A stretch of DNA of 64,000 bases, taken from contig SUVP01000002.1 of the NCBI GenBank assembly GCA_015061945.1, forward strand, positions 286,909 through 350,908. Reading direction: 5' to 3'. Position 1 is the stretch's first letter; every line of letters begins with the position of its first letter. This document shows positions 37,000-46,155 of this stretch, one piece after another. The notes beneath the pieces were generated by a model that was not told where the DNA came from, did no database searches, and was given only the letters and a program-made list of their open reading frames with translations. Position numbers and translations under genes: made by a program. The DNA is from Opitutales bacterium. Its GTDB lineage: Bacteria > Verrucomicrobiota > Verrucomicrobiia > Opitutales > Intestinicryptomonadaceae.

Positions 37000-39468
37000 A
37001 TGAAAAAACTAATTATCTCGGAAAAGCCATCAGTTGCGGCAGACATCGCAAAAGTTTTAGGTAAAGCAAAAAAATGCGACGATTATTACGAAAATGATGA
37101 ATTCGTAATCGCATCGGCACTCGGTCATTTAGTCGAGTTGAATATGCCTGCTGATATCGACAAAAAATACGCACGTTGGTCGTTGGCAAACCTCCCGATT
37201 ATCCCTGATAAATTCAAAGTAAAGCCGATAGAAAAAACAAAGGCAAAGCTCGCTGGACTCAAAAAACTTTTGGCTCGCAAAGATATTGATGGCGTTATCA
37301 ACGCATGCGATGCTGGTCGCGAAGGTGAGCTTATTTTTACATACATTTACGAAATTACAAAGTGTAAACTGCCACGCCAAAGATTGTGGGTATCATCGAT
37401 GACACCTGCGTCAATCCTCGAAGCGTTCAACAACTTGAAATCGCAAGAAGAAATGGAATCTTTGCAAGACGCTGCAAGATGCCGTAGTGAATCGGATTGG
37501 CTTGTTGGTATCAATGGCACACGTGCAATCACAAGCAGAATGTATGGCTCGAAGGGCAAAAATTTGGCAAGCGTTGGTAGAGTTCAAACCCCTACTCTTG
37601 CTATGATTGTCGAACGTGAACACGAAATTCAAAATTTTAAGCCACAACGCTTCTGGAAAATCACTGCAAATTTCAAAATCGAAAACGGCGAGTACGAAGG
37701 TGTCTATCAACGCCCAGACTTCAAACAATCGAACAAAAATCCAAACGACAAAGCTGATAGAATTTGGGACCACGCAAATGCGGAAAAAATCCTTAACGAA
37801 GTCCGTTCGATAAAAGACGCAAAAGTTAGCGACAAAAAAACACAGTCGAAACAAAGTGCACCTCGCCTTTACGATTTGACGACTCTCCAAAGAGAAGCAA
37901 ACTCAAAGTACTCTTTCCCTGCAAACAAAACTTTGAGCATCGCACAATCGCTTTACGAAAAGCACAAGATGATTACATATCCACGTACGGATTCAAGAGC
38001 ACTCCCCGACGATTACCGCAATGTTGTAGTACACACAATGGGAACACTCTCTGAGCCATACGCATCGTTCGCAAAAAAAGCTATCGATAACGGATATGTA
38101 AAAAAAGCTGGAAAACGCATTTTCGATTCAAAGCAAGTTAGCGACCACTTTGCAATTATCCCGACCGACGTATCGGCAAAAAAACTTACAGATGACGAAG
38201 CTCGTATTTACGATATGATTGCACGTCGCTTTGTGGCATCGTTCTATCCCGAAGCTATTTTCGATGTTACAACTCGCATATCGGTTGTAGGGTCAAACAT
38301 TTTCAAGACCGAAGGCAAGGTTCTCAACTCGGCTGGCTGGCTCGACGTTTACAACAAGGGCTCCTCTGACAAAGAAAATCTGCCAAAACTCGAAGATGGC
38401 GAAATAGCGACACTTCTCGAAGCAAAACTTAAGGAAGAATCGACAAAACCACCTGCTCGCTATAACGAAGCAACACTCCTCTCTGCAATGGAAGGTGCTG
38501 GTAAATTGCTCGATGACGAAGACCTCGCCGACGCAATGAAAGATAAAGGTTTAGGTACACCTGCAACTCGAGCTCAAATTATCGAAAATCTTATCGCTCA
38601 TAAGCTCGTTGAACGCGATCGTCGCGACCTTATCCCAACAGCAAGAGCCGAAAGCCTTATCCGATTCCTCAACGCACTCGCAATCGAAGCACTCACAAGC
38701 CCGTCGATGACTGGCGAGTGGGAACAAAAACTTCGCCTTATCGAACGCAAACAAATGTCCAGAAAAGAATTTATGAAGGGCATCAGCGAAATGACGACTC
38801 AAATTGTCGAAAAGGCACGCAACTTCGTTGAAGAAGATGTGGAATCGCACGAAGTTGATATTCCAAATCCAATCGATGGCTCAAAACTTATCGAAACTTT
38901 CCGTGCATATAAATCTAAAGACGGAAAATTCATAATTTATAAGACTATCGGCAACAGAAAAATATCCGAAGACGAAGTACGCGAGCTCGTTACAAAAGGC
39001 AAGGTTGGACCTCTCGAAGGTTTCAAGAGCAAAATGGGTCGCCCATACTCTGCAACTCTTAAGCTCGATGAAAACTATGCAGTAAAATTCCAATTTGGCG
39101 ACAATCCTGACGGTGTAGAACGCAAGCCAGAAAATTTGGAAAATGCTACGCTTATCGGCTCTTGTCCAAAGTCGGCAATGGGCTTATGCTCGTGCAAAAA
39201 TGGCGAACTTGTCGAAACCGAAACTGCTTATGTTTGCCGTTGTCCAGAAGGCTCTGAAAAGAACTGCTCGTTCAGACTTGGCAAAACAATGCTTTCGCAC
39301 AAAATTACTCGTTTAGAAATTGAAAGTCTCACAAACACAGGGAAAACTCCAGTTATTGAAGACTTTGTTTCAAAAAGAACAAAAAAGAAATTCTCGGCTG
39401 CGTTGATTCTCGATGCACGTGGAAATATCGCATTTGAATTCGCAAAACGCACAACTCCCAAGAAATAA
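37000..39468 (+). CDS. topB: DNA topoisomerase III
   Basis: Type IA topoisomerase that decatenates and relaxes DNA through a transient Tyr-DNA bond. Encodes 822 residues. The TOPRIM domain begins KKLIISEKPSVA with E8 and has NACDAGREGELI (101-112); the catalytic Tyr is Y327 in TYPRTDSRAL. LRRLWVSSMT-like and RCRSESDWLVGINGTRA motifs fit TopB rather than TopA. The C-terminal part has two Toprim-associated C-terminal repeats (about 625-705 and 760-820) with a Cys-rich stretch (CPKSAMGLCSCKNGE...CRCPEGSEKNC) between them. No plasmid markers lie nearby, so a chromosomal repair role is likely. Confidence 0.92.
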   Translation: MKKLIISEKPSVAADIAKVLGKAKKCDDYYENDEFVIASALGHLVELNMPADIDKKYARWSLANLPIIPDKFKVKPIEKTKAKLAGLKKLLARKDIDGVINACDAGREGELIFTYIYEITKCKLPRQRLWVSSMTPASILEAFNNLKSQEEMESLQDAARCRSESDWLVGINGTRAITSRMYGSKGKNLASVGRVQTPTLAMIVEREHEIQNFKPQRFWKITANFKIENGEYEGVYQRPDFKQSNKNPNDKADRIWDHANAEKILNEVRSIKDAKVSDKKTQSKQSAPRLYDLTTLQREANSKYSFPANKTLSIAQSLYEKHKMITYPRTDSRALPDDYRNVVVHTMGTLSEPYASFAKKAIDNGYVKKAGKRIFDSKQVSDHFAIIPTDVSAKKLTDDEARIYDMIARRFVASFYPEAIFDVTTRISVVGSNIFKTEGKVLNSAGWLDVYNKGSSDKENLPKLEDGEIATLLEAKLKEESTKPPARYNEATLLSAMEGAGKLLDDEDLADAMKDKGLGTPATRAQIIENLIAHKLVERDRRDLIPTARAESLIRFLNALAIEALTSPSMTGEWEQKLRLIERKQMSRKEFMKGISEMTTQIVEKARNFVEEDVESHEVDIPNPIDGSKLIETFRAYKSKDGKFIIYKTIGNRKISEDEVRELVTKGKVGPLEGFKSKMGRPYSATLKLDENYAVKFQFGDNPDGVERKPENLENATLIGSCPKSAMGLCSCKNGELVETETAYVCRCPEGSEKNCSFRLGKTMLSHKITRLEIESLTNTGKTPVIEDFVSKRTKKKFSAALILDARGNIAFEFAKRTTPKK

Positions 39469-39490
39469 ATCTTCTAAAAAATGTGCAAAA

Positions 39491-39523
39491 AAAATGGCAG
39501 AAAGTTTTACTTTCTGCCATTTT
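39491..39523. terminator. Bidirectional terminator, topB and VOC gene
   Basis: A 15-bp stem AAAATGGCAGAAAGT/ACTTTCTGCCATTTT with a 3-nt loop, A-rich before and T-rich after, between convergent genes. Confidence 0.85.
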
Positions 39524-39539
39524 TTATTAAAAAACAAAA

Positions 39540-39854
39540 TTAAAGATTTTGCATAAGTTCAATCGGCAAGCCGTCTTCGAGAATGAAAGCAGCTTTTACC
39601 GTTGGCAAAGGCATAAATGGAGGAATAATAACCTCTGCATCTTTCAATTCTGCGTCGATATCATCGACAACATACGCAATATGTGTCGATGTCTTGACGA
39701 TTTCAGGCATTTGGCATTCGTCTTCAAAATAGAGGAACTCTATGTTGTTTTTCGATTCTGCTGGGTCTGTGATATACAACTTTGCATCTTCGAGATATAT
39801 GCCATTTGCTGGTTTTGACTTTTGTGGAATTCCGATATGTGCGAGTGTTCTCAT
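39540..39854 (-). CDS. VOC/glyoxalase-like fold small protein
   Basis: Encodes 104 residues. The second half, THIAYVVDDIDAELKDAEVIIPPF and then VKAAFILEDGLPIELMQ, matches a vicinal-oxygen-chelate half-module: H at about 58 and a closing E in IELMQ could be metal ligands. The first half, MRTLAHIGIPQ, provides a further H. Members of this superfamily include glyoxalases, dioxygenases and many uncharacterised proteins. No partner gene is evident; it stands alone between the topB terminator and an M23 peptidase gene. Confidence 0.65.
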   Translation of the reverse strand: MRTLAHIGIPQKSKPANGIYLEDAKLYITDPAESKNNIEFLYFEDECQMPEIVKTSTHIAYVVDDIDAELKDAEVIIPPFMPLPTVKAAFILEDGLPIELMQNL

Positions 39855-39912
39855 AGTTTTAAGTATTAAATTATGTTTTATATTTTTAGCAAGAAAATTT
39901 TAAATTTTAAAA

Positions 39913-40902
39913 TTATGGAAAGATTTTTTTGATTAAATCTTTCAGCGAATCACGCATCTTAAGATCGCCTTTTTTATTAAATTCAACCAAGCGTCTGCAC
40001 TTGCGTTTCAGCTCGTTTGGATTGTACTTAACAATCTCAACTTCCGATTCCCTTGCACCGATTCGTGGATTTTTTATACGCTCAAATTTAACGGGTAGCC
40101 CATACCAAGTTAAGTAAATATCCCAACCACAATCCCTACCTTTATTATCTACTAAGTTTGGATATTTTTTGACAAAGTCTGGCGTACGCTTTGTGTAAAC
40201 ACGGACAACTAACGCAACTGGCAACGATTGCAAATAACCTTTGAATCCGTCATCGATTTCCTCATTGCGTGCTTTTTCGTAAAAATCGAGAGCATCAAAG
40301 CCGACAAGATTCATCCCATTATAATTGCCAAAAAAGTTCTTTTGTTTGAAACGTTTTGACTCTCTATACCATTTGTCGAATCTATCGCTTAACAACAATC
40401 CCATTTCAAAGTGAAGGTGTGCTTGGGCTCTACCTATACTATAACTTGCACTACGTCCCATTCTACCAAGACGTTTCCCAGCTTTTACAGGAGTCCCCAC
40501 TGCAATATCGCCATCGATTTCAGCAAGGTGTGCGTACAATGTATAAATTGGAACATCGCAATTGTTGTGAGTCATAACAACGTATCTGCCATATCCACTA
40601 TTGCCTGCGACACGATTTATCATCACGATATTTCCATCGAGCGATGCGTATACGTCATCGAGAGGTTCCCCACGTCTATTGCGAGAAATTGGCATAATAT
40701 CTATACCTTCGTGAAATTTATATCCATTATTTCTGACATCCCCAAAGAGACCACTTTGAGGTTTCCCGCTGACAGTCGGTTGGATAAATTCCGTATATGG
40801 CTTGCCTTGTGCGAACGCTTTTGACGGCGTCGGCCAAACGATATCAGCCCAAGTGAGCGACGCAAACGCAATAGAAAAGATAATTGCGAAAACTCGGTAC
40901 AT
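39913..40902 (-). CDS. Secreted M23-family metallopeptidase
   Basis: Encodes 329 residues. Signal peptide about 1-18 (ending LTWA-D). The M23 (LytM) zinc site is visible: HEGID near 64-68 and HLHFE near 161-165, with the intervening YTLYAHLAEI and GRMGRS. These endopeptidases cut peptidoglycan cross-bridges or cross-peptides; some are inactive regulators, but the zinc ligands appear intact here. A C-terminal extension of about 140 residues is of unknown type. It is the last gene of a minus-strand operon headed by cstA, after a 6-bp gap from the lipoprotein gene. Confidence 0.85.
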   Translation of the reverse strand: MYRVFAIIFSIAFASLTWADIVWPTPSKAFAQGKPYTEFIQPTVSGKPQSGLFGDVRNNGYKFHEGIDIMPISRNRRGEPLDDVYASLDGNIVMINRVAGNSGYGRYVVMTHNNCDVPIYTLYAHLAEIDGDIAVGTPVKAGKRLGRMGRSASYSIGRAQAHLHFEMGLLLSDRFDKWYRESKRFKQKNFFGNYNGMNLVGFDALDFYEKARNEEIDDGFKGYLQSLPVALVVRVYTKRTPDFVKKYPNLVDNKGRDCGWDIYLTWYGLPVKFERIKNPRIGARESEVEIVKYNPNELKRKCRRLVEFNKKGDLKMRDSLKDLIKKIFP

Positions 40903-40908
40903 ATTATC

Positions 40909-41418
40909 TTACAAATCTGCTTTAATTCTATTTGTTACCAAAATAGAATCGTTAATTTCGTCAGCAATCTTTTGCAATTCTTCTTGCTTTGGACCATCTG
41001 CGATAACAAACAACATCCCGTCGGGAATAACAGTATCGATTTTTCTCAATCCGACAGGTTTGCCGTTTATTTTCATAACGATAAAATTATTCAAATTAGA
41101 CGCTGTTACATTAAGCAATTTTTTTGCACCTTCGACAGTACATTTGAAATATAATCCATCAATTCGGATACCGCCAGAATCCACGCGAGCAACGTCAACA
41201 CGTTCGATATCGCCATTGTACATAAAAGTGTCGGTACTGCACATCAGACGAAAATTTGTCGAAGGCATTTCGATAAGTTCGCGTGCGGCAGTTTCGGGAA
41301 GCCCCATAACATTCGTTCCGACGTGAAAAGTCAAAAGAGTTTTTAATTCTTCGCCACCGCATCCACCCAACAAAAGCGATACAAGCGATACCAAAATTAT
41401 GCTAATTATTTTTTTCAT
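40909..41418 (-). CDS. Lipoprotein of unknown function
   Basis: Encodes 169 residues. Lipobox LGGC (C20) after a 19-residue hydrophobic signal. The mature part has DTFMYNGDIERVDVARVDSGGIRIDGLYF and VMKINGKPVGLRKIDTVIPDGMLFVI, segments with alternating beta strands but no family I recognise. It sits between a hypothetical gene and an M23 peptidase gene in one operon, so an envelope role is likely. The 3-bp and 6-bp gaps point to tight co-expression. Confidence 0.55.
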   Translation of the reverse strand: MKKIISIILVSLVSLLLGGCGGEELKTLLTFHVGTNVMGLPETAARELIEMPSTNFRLMCSTDTFMYNGDIERVDVARVDSGGIRIDGLYFKCTVEGAKKLLNVTASNLNNFIVMKINGKPVGLRKIDTVIPDGMLFVIADGPKQEELQKIADEINDSILVTNRIKADL

Positions 41419-41421
41419 AAA

Positions 41422-41922
41422 TTATATAATGATTGAACCAAGTTGACTTTGAATTTTGATAACTAAATCTTCGTCGAGATTCCTTTGTGGAACAGAAAAC
41501 TCACGTTTTGTAGATGGCTGAATATATTTCTGCACGTTATTTATCGGGCGACCGACCGGACGAAGAATTCTTTTGCGTTCAAGCAATAATGCGAGCATCT
41601 GTTTCACGACATCAACTTCATCCACTTCAACTGCCGAATTTTCGTCAAAGAGAGACACAAAGAAATCTTCGGAACTTTCTAACGACATACGGCGTGCCGC
41701 ACGCTCGTCGGCATCGGGATGTTCACTGACAACACGTTCCCATTTACCGATTATCTTCCCTGAAATTTTCGATACATCAAATTCATCTTTGTGAAAATCG
41801 AGTCTATCGAGCAACCCAAGCTCATTGATAAAAACGGCACATACGACTGTATCGCCAGCGGATATATCCCGATCCGATAGTGCCGATTTTTTTGCAAGTG
41901 GTTTTATCTGCCAGTCTAACAT
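41422..41922 (-). CDS. Conserved-looking hypothetical protein
   Basis: Encodes 166 residues, no signal peptide or membrane segment. Contains WQIKPLAKKSAL...GDTVVCAVFI near the N-terminus, an acidic centre, and a helix MLALLLERKRILRPV near 105-120. I cannot assign a domain. Its position 13 bp after cstA and 3 bp before the lipoprotein gene indicates a four-gene operon. It might be a cytoplasmic partner of the downstream envelope proteins, but nothing in the sequence proves it. Confidence 0.5.
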   Translation of the reverse strand: MLDWQIKPLAKKSALSDRDISAGDTVVCAVFINELGLLDRLDFHKDEFDVSKISGKIIGKWERVVSEHPDADERAARRMSLESSEDFFVSLFDENSAVEVDEVDVVKQMLALLLERKRILRPVGRPINNVQKYIQPSTKREFSVPQRNLDEDLVIKIQSQLGSIII

Positions 41923-41935
41923 TTTCTATCAAATT

Positions 41936-43411
41936 TTATTTTTCGGATTTGTCTGAATTCTTTTTGCGACGCACTTTATTGCCTCTGCGATAGACCCAAA
42001 TTGCGAGCAGTGTTGTCAAGATTCCAGCAGTTGTATACGCACAGTGCAAGCCCATTCCAAAGCCGATTGGTCCGCCATGCGATGGCGATATCCACAAGAT
42101 ATATGTGAACACGATAAACGCCATAAACAATGCTGGCAAGAATGCAATCCAGCCATTTTTGTTTGCTTTAAAAAGCCAAACAGCACCAGCCAAAAGCGTC
42201 GAAGCAGCCAACACTTGATTGCCCCATGCAAAATAATTCCAAAGATTGTTAAATGTCTTTGCACTGATTTGCGACCATGCCAAAAGTCCGACAACCAACA
42301 CCATCAAAGGCAACGTTACATAGAATCTGTTGAGAATTGGCTTTTGTTTTATAGAAAGCATTTCAGCCAAGCTCAAACGCATACTACGCATAGCAGTGTC
42401 CCCTGATGTGATTGCTAAAATCACAACAGCAAGCACAGTGATTGGTCCCATCCATGAACCGAGGAAAGTTTGCGTTACATAAATGAGAACATCTGTTGGT
42501 GGCTTTTGGAAATATTCAGGAACAAGGTTGTAAACTGCCAAGCCCGCTGCCGCCCATATCATAGCAATGAGACCTTCGAGCACCATCATTCCGTAGAATG
42601 TCGAGCGAGCTTCTTTTTCTGAACGCATTGTACGTGCAACAATCGGCGATTGTGTTGCGTGGAAGCCAGATATAATTCCGCATGCGATTGTCACAAAAAG
42701 GAGTGGGATAATAGGATGTCCATTTTCGCCAGTCCATTTCATTTGTTGGAATGCTGTCGATTCATCGAGGAGTGCAGGGTTTTCGATAAGTTGCCAGCAT
42801 ATCGACGCAAATACTGCAAATGTGCCGACCAAGAGCATCATTCCAAAGAATGGATATATCTTCCCGATAATTTTATCAACTGGGAAAAGTGTAGCGACAA
42901 CGTAATACAAAAATATTCCACCGACCGACAACCAGAAAATCTGAATTTCAGGGAACGCTTTGTCGATTAAGTTTGCTGGTACGTTGATGAAAACTGTTAC
43001 AACCAAAAGCAAAAGCAAGATTGTGAAATTCGAGAAAAATTTTGAATACCCAGTACCCAAGTTAGAACGAATTATCTTTGGCAGATTTGCCCCGCCCTCG
43101 CGGATTGACATCATACCCGAAAGTAAATCGTGCGTAGCCCCTGCGATAATATTGCCGATTGGGATAATTAGGAAAACAATCTCGCCAAATTTAATCCCCA
43201 AAATAACGCCGATAACAGGACCAACACCAGCAATATTCAAGAGTTGAATAAGCATATTTTTCCAACGTGGCATAACTACATAATCAACGCCATCGCGTTT
43301 AGATATAGCGGGAGTTTCTCTATCGTCGGGCGATATAATTTTTTCGACAAATTTGCCGTATGTAAAATATCCGATAACTAATAATGCTATGCCGAGAAAA
43401 AACAGTTCCAT
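41936..43411 (-). CDS. cstA: CstA-family carbon starvation/peptide transporter
   Basis: Encodes 491 residues. About 12-13 membrane helices; family motifs include NIAGVGPVIGVILG, IPIGNIIAGATHDLLSGMMSIREGG and FHATQSPIVART. CstA and relatives take up peptides or pyruvate under carbon limitation. The protein is shorter than the 701-residue E. coli CstA, as in a short subfamily. It leads the operon with two unknown genes and an M23 peptidase, which makes uptake of wall-derived peptides an attractive but unproven idea. Confidence 0.88.
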   Translation of the reverse strand: MELFFLGIALLVIGYFTYGKFVEKIISPDDRETPAISKRDGVDYVVMPRWKNMLIQLLNIAGVGPVIGVILGIKFGEIVFLIIPIGNIIAGATHDLLSGMMSIREGGANLPKIIRSNLGTGYSKFFSNFTILLLLLVVTVFINVPANLIDKAFPEIQIFWLSVGGIFLYYVVATLFPVDKIIGKIYPFFGMMLLVGTFAVFASICWQLIENPALLDESTAFQQMKWTGENGHPIIPLLFVTIACGIISGFHATQSPIVARTMRSEKEARSTFYGMMVLEGLIAMIWAAAGLAVYNLVPEYFQKPPTDVLIYVTQTFLGSWMGPITVLAVVILAITSGDTAMRSMRLSLAEMLSIKQKPILNRFYVTLPLMVLVVGLLAWSQISAKTFNNLWNYFAWGNQVLAASTLLAGAVWLFKANKNGWIAFLPALFMAFIVFTYILWISPSHGGPIGFGMGLHCAYTTAGILTTLLAIWVYRRGNKVRRKKNSDKSEK

Positions 43412-43479
43412 AATTATTTTTTTAGATTGTGAAAGTTGATGTGAATTTTGTTAAATGCACGATGAAAAATATCTTTCTA

Positions 43480-43507
43480 ATTATCTACATTCCCATGCGA
43501 GTGTCAA
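43480..43507 (-). promoter_or_regulatory. Sigma70-like promoter of cstA
   Basis: Minus-strand TTGACA (43507-43502), a 16-bp spacer, then GATAAT (43485-43480), about 70 bp before the start codon. Confidence 0.5.
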
Positions 43508-43569
43508 GCAATGCAAACAAAAATTTTATCGACATTTTTCGGCTATAAGCAATCATTTTTCCCTTTCAA

Positions 43570-44043
43570 ATGAATCGGGTTAAAACAATTTTAAATTTTA
43601 TATATGTGCGTCAACTGCACTTTTCGGCAGTCGCACTGGGCGGAGCGTTAGGAGCGTTGACTCGTACCGCAATTTGCTCGATTTTTGAAAGTCAAATTTT
43701 AGCAGTTTTTATATGCAATGTGTTAGGTTCATTTTTGTTGTCGATTGCAATCGAGTTGCGTAGACATATTCATCCCGATATCGAAAATATGGTGTCGGTG
43801 GGGTTTTGCGGAGGATTATCTATTTTTGCGACATTTTCAAAAGATTCCGTCCAAGCACTCGCCGACGAACAATATCTTATATTTGTTCTGAATCTTTTTG
43901 GCAACTTTGCCATATGCGTGCTGACCGTATTTTTGGCACACGCACTTGCGACATATTTAAGAAATCATCGCAACTGGCTTCGCAAACGACGCCGTGCGAT
44001 ATCGCAAAAACTTAAATTATCAAGAAAGGCGAAAACCCGATGA
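43570..44043 (+). CDS. crcB: FluC/CrcB fluoride channel subunit 1
   Basis: Exports fluoride as part of a dual-topology channel. Encodes 157 residues with four membrane helices. Motifs: GGALGALTRT (helix 1), FICNVLGSFLL with the key Asn (helix 2), and GFCGGLSIFATFS (helix 3, where GFxGGxTTFSTF is usual). The first residues (MNRVKTILNFIYVRQ) form an unusual lead and the C-terminus is basic (RKRRRAISQKLKLSRKAK). The next gene overlaps by 4 bp and encodes a second subunit, so this is the heterodimeric arrangement. No fluoride riboswitch is seen upstream. Confidence 0.85.
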   Translation: MNRVKTILNFIYVRQLHFSAVALGGALGALTRTAICSIFESQILAVFICNVLGSFLLSIAIELRRHIHPDIENMVSVGFCGGLSIFATFSKDSVQALADEQYLIFVLNLFGNFAICVLTVFLAHALATYLRNHRNWLRKRRRAISQKLKLSRKAKTR

Positions 44044-44408
44044 ACTATATATCGACAATTCTCGCCGTTTTGGTAGGAGGTGCGATTGGTGCAATGCTCC
44101 GATATTGTCTGTCATCGACACTCGATAAAAATCGATTCGATTTGCCCTTTGGGACGTTTCTTGCAAATATGTTAGCGTCGTTTATGCTGGGCTTGTTCTT
44201 GGGGCTGGCGAGAAGCGAACCGACCTCAGAACTATTTGTATACTTCACCCAAAGCGGATTTTGTGCGACACTTTCGACCTTCTCATCACTTGCATTTCAA
44301 ATTGCAGAAATGTTAAGGGAAAAACGTTATGAAGAAGCTTTCGCCTACTCACTAACGACATTCCTACTCGGAATGCTCCTATTCTCCCTCGCTCTGAAAA
44401 TTTTTTAA
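44040..44408 (+). CDS. crcB: FluC/CrcB fluoride channel subunit 2
   Basis: Encodes 122 residues with four membrane helices. Motifs: GGAIGAMLRY (helix 1), GTFLANMLASFMLG with the conserved Asn (helix 2), and GFCATLSTFSSLAF (helix 3), carrying the phenylalanines of the family. Paired genes of this kind make a heterodimer in which the two subunits are antiparallel. The stop codon overlaps the convergent tsaE stop by 4 bp. Confidence 0.88.
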   Translation: MNYISTILAVLVGGAIGAMLRYCLSSTLDKNRFDLPFGTFLANMLASFMLGLFLGLARSEPTSELFVYFTQSGFCATLSTFSSLAFQIAEMLREKRYEEAFAYSLTTFLLGMLLFSLALKIF

Positions 44409-44866
44409 CTAATACCACGACGGATTTTTATGCGGTGGCGAGAGTCTTCTTCGATTGACATCGAAACTTCGTAAGCGTCGGGCGGGACGCAATCGGCTAT
44501 GTTGCTCCACCACTCTACGCATACGCAACGTGGGGATGGTGCTATCTCGTCTATCAACAAATTCTCAAAATCTTCGGGAGACGTTAATCTGTAAGCGTCG
44601 ATATGCACAAGTGTCAATCCGTTCTCAACTTCGTATACCGACATAACATTAAATGACGGGCTTTTTACTGTCGACTTAACCCCTAACCCCTCGGCAAGCC
44701 CTTTCACAAAGGTCGTTTTACCTGTACCTAAATCTCCACTCAATGCGACAAAACTATCGTCAGAAAGCGTCTTGGCAAATTTAGATGCAAAAAGGCGAGT
44801 CTGTTCTGCCGAATCCGTCAAGAAATCGACATTATCAAACTCGCCCTCAAAATTAAAATCCGACAT
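44405..44866 (-). CDS. tsaE: tRNA threonylcarbamoyladenosine biosynthesis ATPase TsaE
   Basis: Needed for the t6A37 modification of ANN-decoding tRNAs, together with TsaB, TsaC and TsaD. Encodes 153 residues. Walker A GDLGTGKT (44-51) and the following TTFVKGLAEGLGV; SPSFNVMSVYE and IDAYRL motifs match the family. The 3' end overlaps the fluoride channel gene on the opposite strand by 4 bp; the start overlaps the stop codon of the aminotransferase gene by 1 bp, so translation may be coupled. Confidence 0.93.
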   Translation of the reverse strand: MSDFNFEGEFDNVDFLTDSAEQTRLFASKFAKTLSDDSFVALSGDLGTGKTTFVKGLAEGLGVKSTVKSPSFNVMSVYEVENGLTLVHIDAYRLTSPEDFENLLIDEIAPSPRCVCVEWWSNIADCVPPDAYEVSMSIEEDSRHRIKIRRGIS

Positions 44867-46047
44867 TAGAGTCTGGAGCAGAATTTTCTCATACGCTCCA
44901 AGCCCTTTTCGATTACAGCATCGCTTACTGCATAGCTAAAGCGTATATTTGCGTCGGCACCAAAGGCGATTCCAGGAACTACTGCTACAAGCTCTTCTTC
45001 GAGGAATTTTTCGCAGAATTCTGTCGAACTCAAACCAAAGCTCGAGATATTCGGGAACAAGTAGAATGCACCCTTTGCACGACGGCAGGAAATTCCGTCG
45101 ATTGAATTCAAACCTTCCCAAAGTGCGAGACGTCGTTTATCAAACGCCTTGAGCATATTTGCCAACGAACGCTGTGCGTTTTCAGAATCCTTAATTGCCT
45201 CAAGTGCACCGTATTGTGCAAAAGTATTTGCGTTTGATGTCGTTTGCGATTGAATCTTGCCAACGGCTTTTGCGATGTCATCGGGAGCACACATTACGCC
45301 AAGTCGCCAACCTGTCATAGAATATGCCTTACTGAAACCAGACACCATAATTGTGTGGTTGCGTGCATCGTCAGAAAGTGATGCTGGGCTGACTGCTTCA
45401 AAACCATCGTATGTCAAGCTTGCGTACATTTCGTCTGAAAGAACAAAAATCCCGTGCTTTACGACAACTTTCATCAACGCTTCGAGATCTTCTTTTGAAT
45501 AGACAGAACCTGTCGGATTCGATGGCGTATTCAAGACAAGCATTTTTGTCTTTGCTGTAATTGCTTGTTCGAGTTGTTCTGGCGTAATTTTAAAATCGTT
45601 TTCTTCTGAAGCTGAAACGTAAACAGGAACTCCGCCAGCGAGCTTTACCATTTCCGGATAGCTTACCCAATATGGAGCTGGAACGATAACTTCATCTCCA
45701 GGGCTGACAACAGCCATAATCGCCAAATAGCAACTGAATTTACCACCTGCACTGACTACTACGTTTTCTGCTGAAATATTTTTTATCTGTTTCTTTTCTG
45801 CATACAAAGCCGACAATCTGTCGCGTAATTCAGGAAGACCTGACGATGCGATATATTTTGTTTTGCCGTCGCACAATGCTTTTATTGAAGCGTATTTGAT
45901 GAAGTCAGGAGTGTCGAAGTCGGGTTCGCCTGCTCCGAAACCGCAAACGTCTTTTCCTTCTGCCTTTAACTTCTTTGCTTTTGCGTCGACTGCGAGAGTC
46001 GGCGACGGTGCTATATTTTGTGCCCAAACTGATAGTCTGCTATTCAT
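44866..46047 (-). CDS. aspC: Aspartate aminotransferase (class I, aspC type)
   Basis: Encodes 393 residues. PLP-dependent transfer of an amino group between aspartate and 2-oxoglutarate. PLP Lys lies in [15 protein letters not shown] (about 236); the substrate-binding [12 protein letters not shown] (about 39-50), [11 protein letters not shown] and NTPSNPTG are present. The sequence fits the Ibeta bacterial type. The gene precedes tsaE, overlapping by 1 bp. A well-spaced promoter lies at 46127-46155. Glutamate from GDH would be a natural amino donor. Confidence 0.9.
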   Translation of the reverse strand: MNSRLSVWAQNIAPSPTLAVDAKAKKLKAEGKDVCGFGAGEPDFDTPDFIKYASIKALCDGKTKYIASSGLPELRDRLSALYAEKKQIKNISAENVVVSAGGKFSCYLAIMAVVSPGDEVIVPAPYWVSYPEMVKLAGGVPVYVSASEENDFKITPEQLEQAITAKTKMLVLNTPSNPTGSVYSKEDLEALMKVVVKHGIFVLSDEMYASLTYDGFEAVSPASLSDDARNHTIMVSGFSKAYSMTGWRLGVMCAPDDIAKAVGKIQSQTTSNANTFAQYGALEAIKDSENAQRSLANMLKAFDKRRLALWEGLNSIDGISCRRAKGAFYLFPNISSFGLSSTEFCEKFLEEELVAVVPGIAFGADANIRFSYAVSDAVIEKGLERMRKFCSRL

Positions 46048-46126
46048 AGTAATTCGACGATTAAATAAAAGACAACTCTCTCAAATAATCAAACTTTTTT
46101 AATTTCTTTTAATAAAAAACTACAAA

Positions 46127-46155
46127 TTTGTACAAAGCAAATGCGGGGACGTCAA
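46127..46155 (-). promoter_or_regulatory. Sigma70-like promoter of aspC
   Basis: Minus-strand TTGACG (46155-46150), a 17-bp spacer, then TACAAA (46132-46127). The -35 overlaps the 3' end of the xth gene, which would allow separate expression of aspC-tsaE. Confidence 0.5.

Noticed and set aside
43412..43569. Fluoride riboswitch before the fluC pair
   Set aside because: No crcB-motif core was visible in the 158-bp region.
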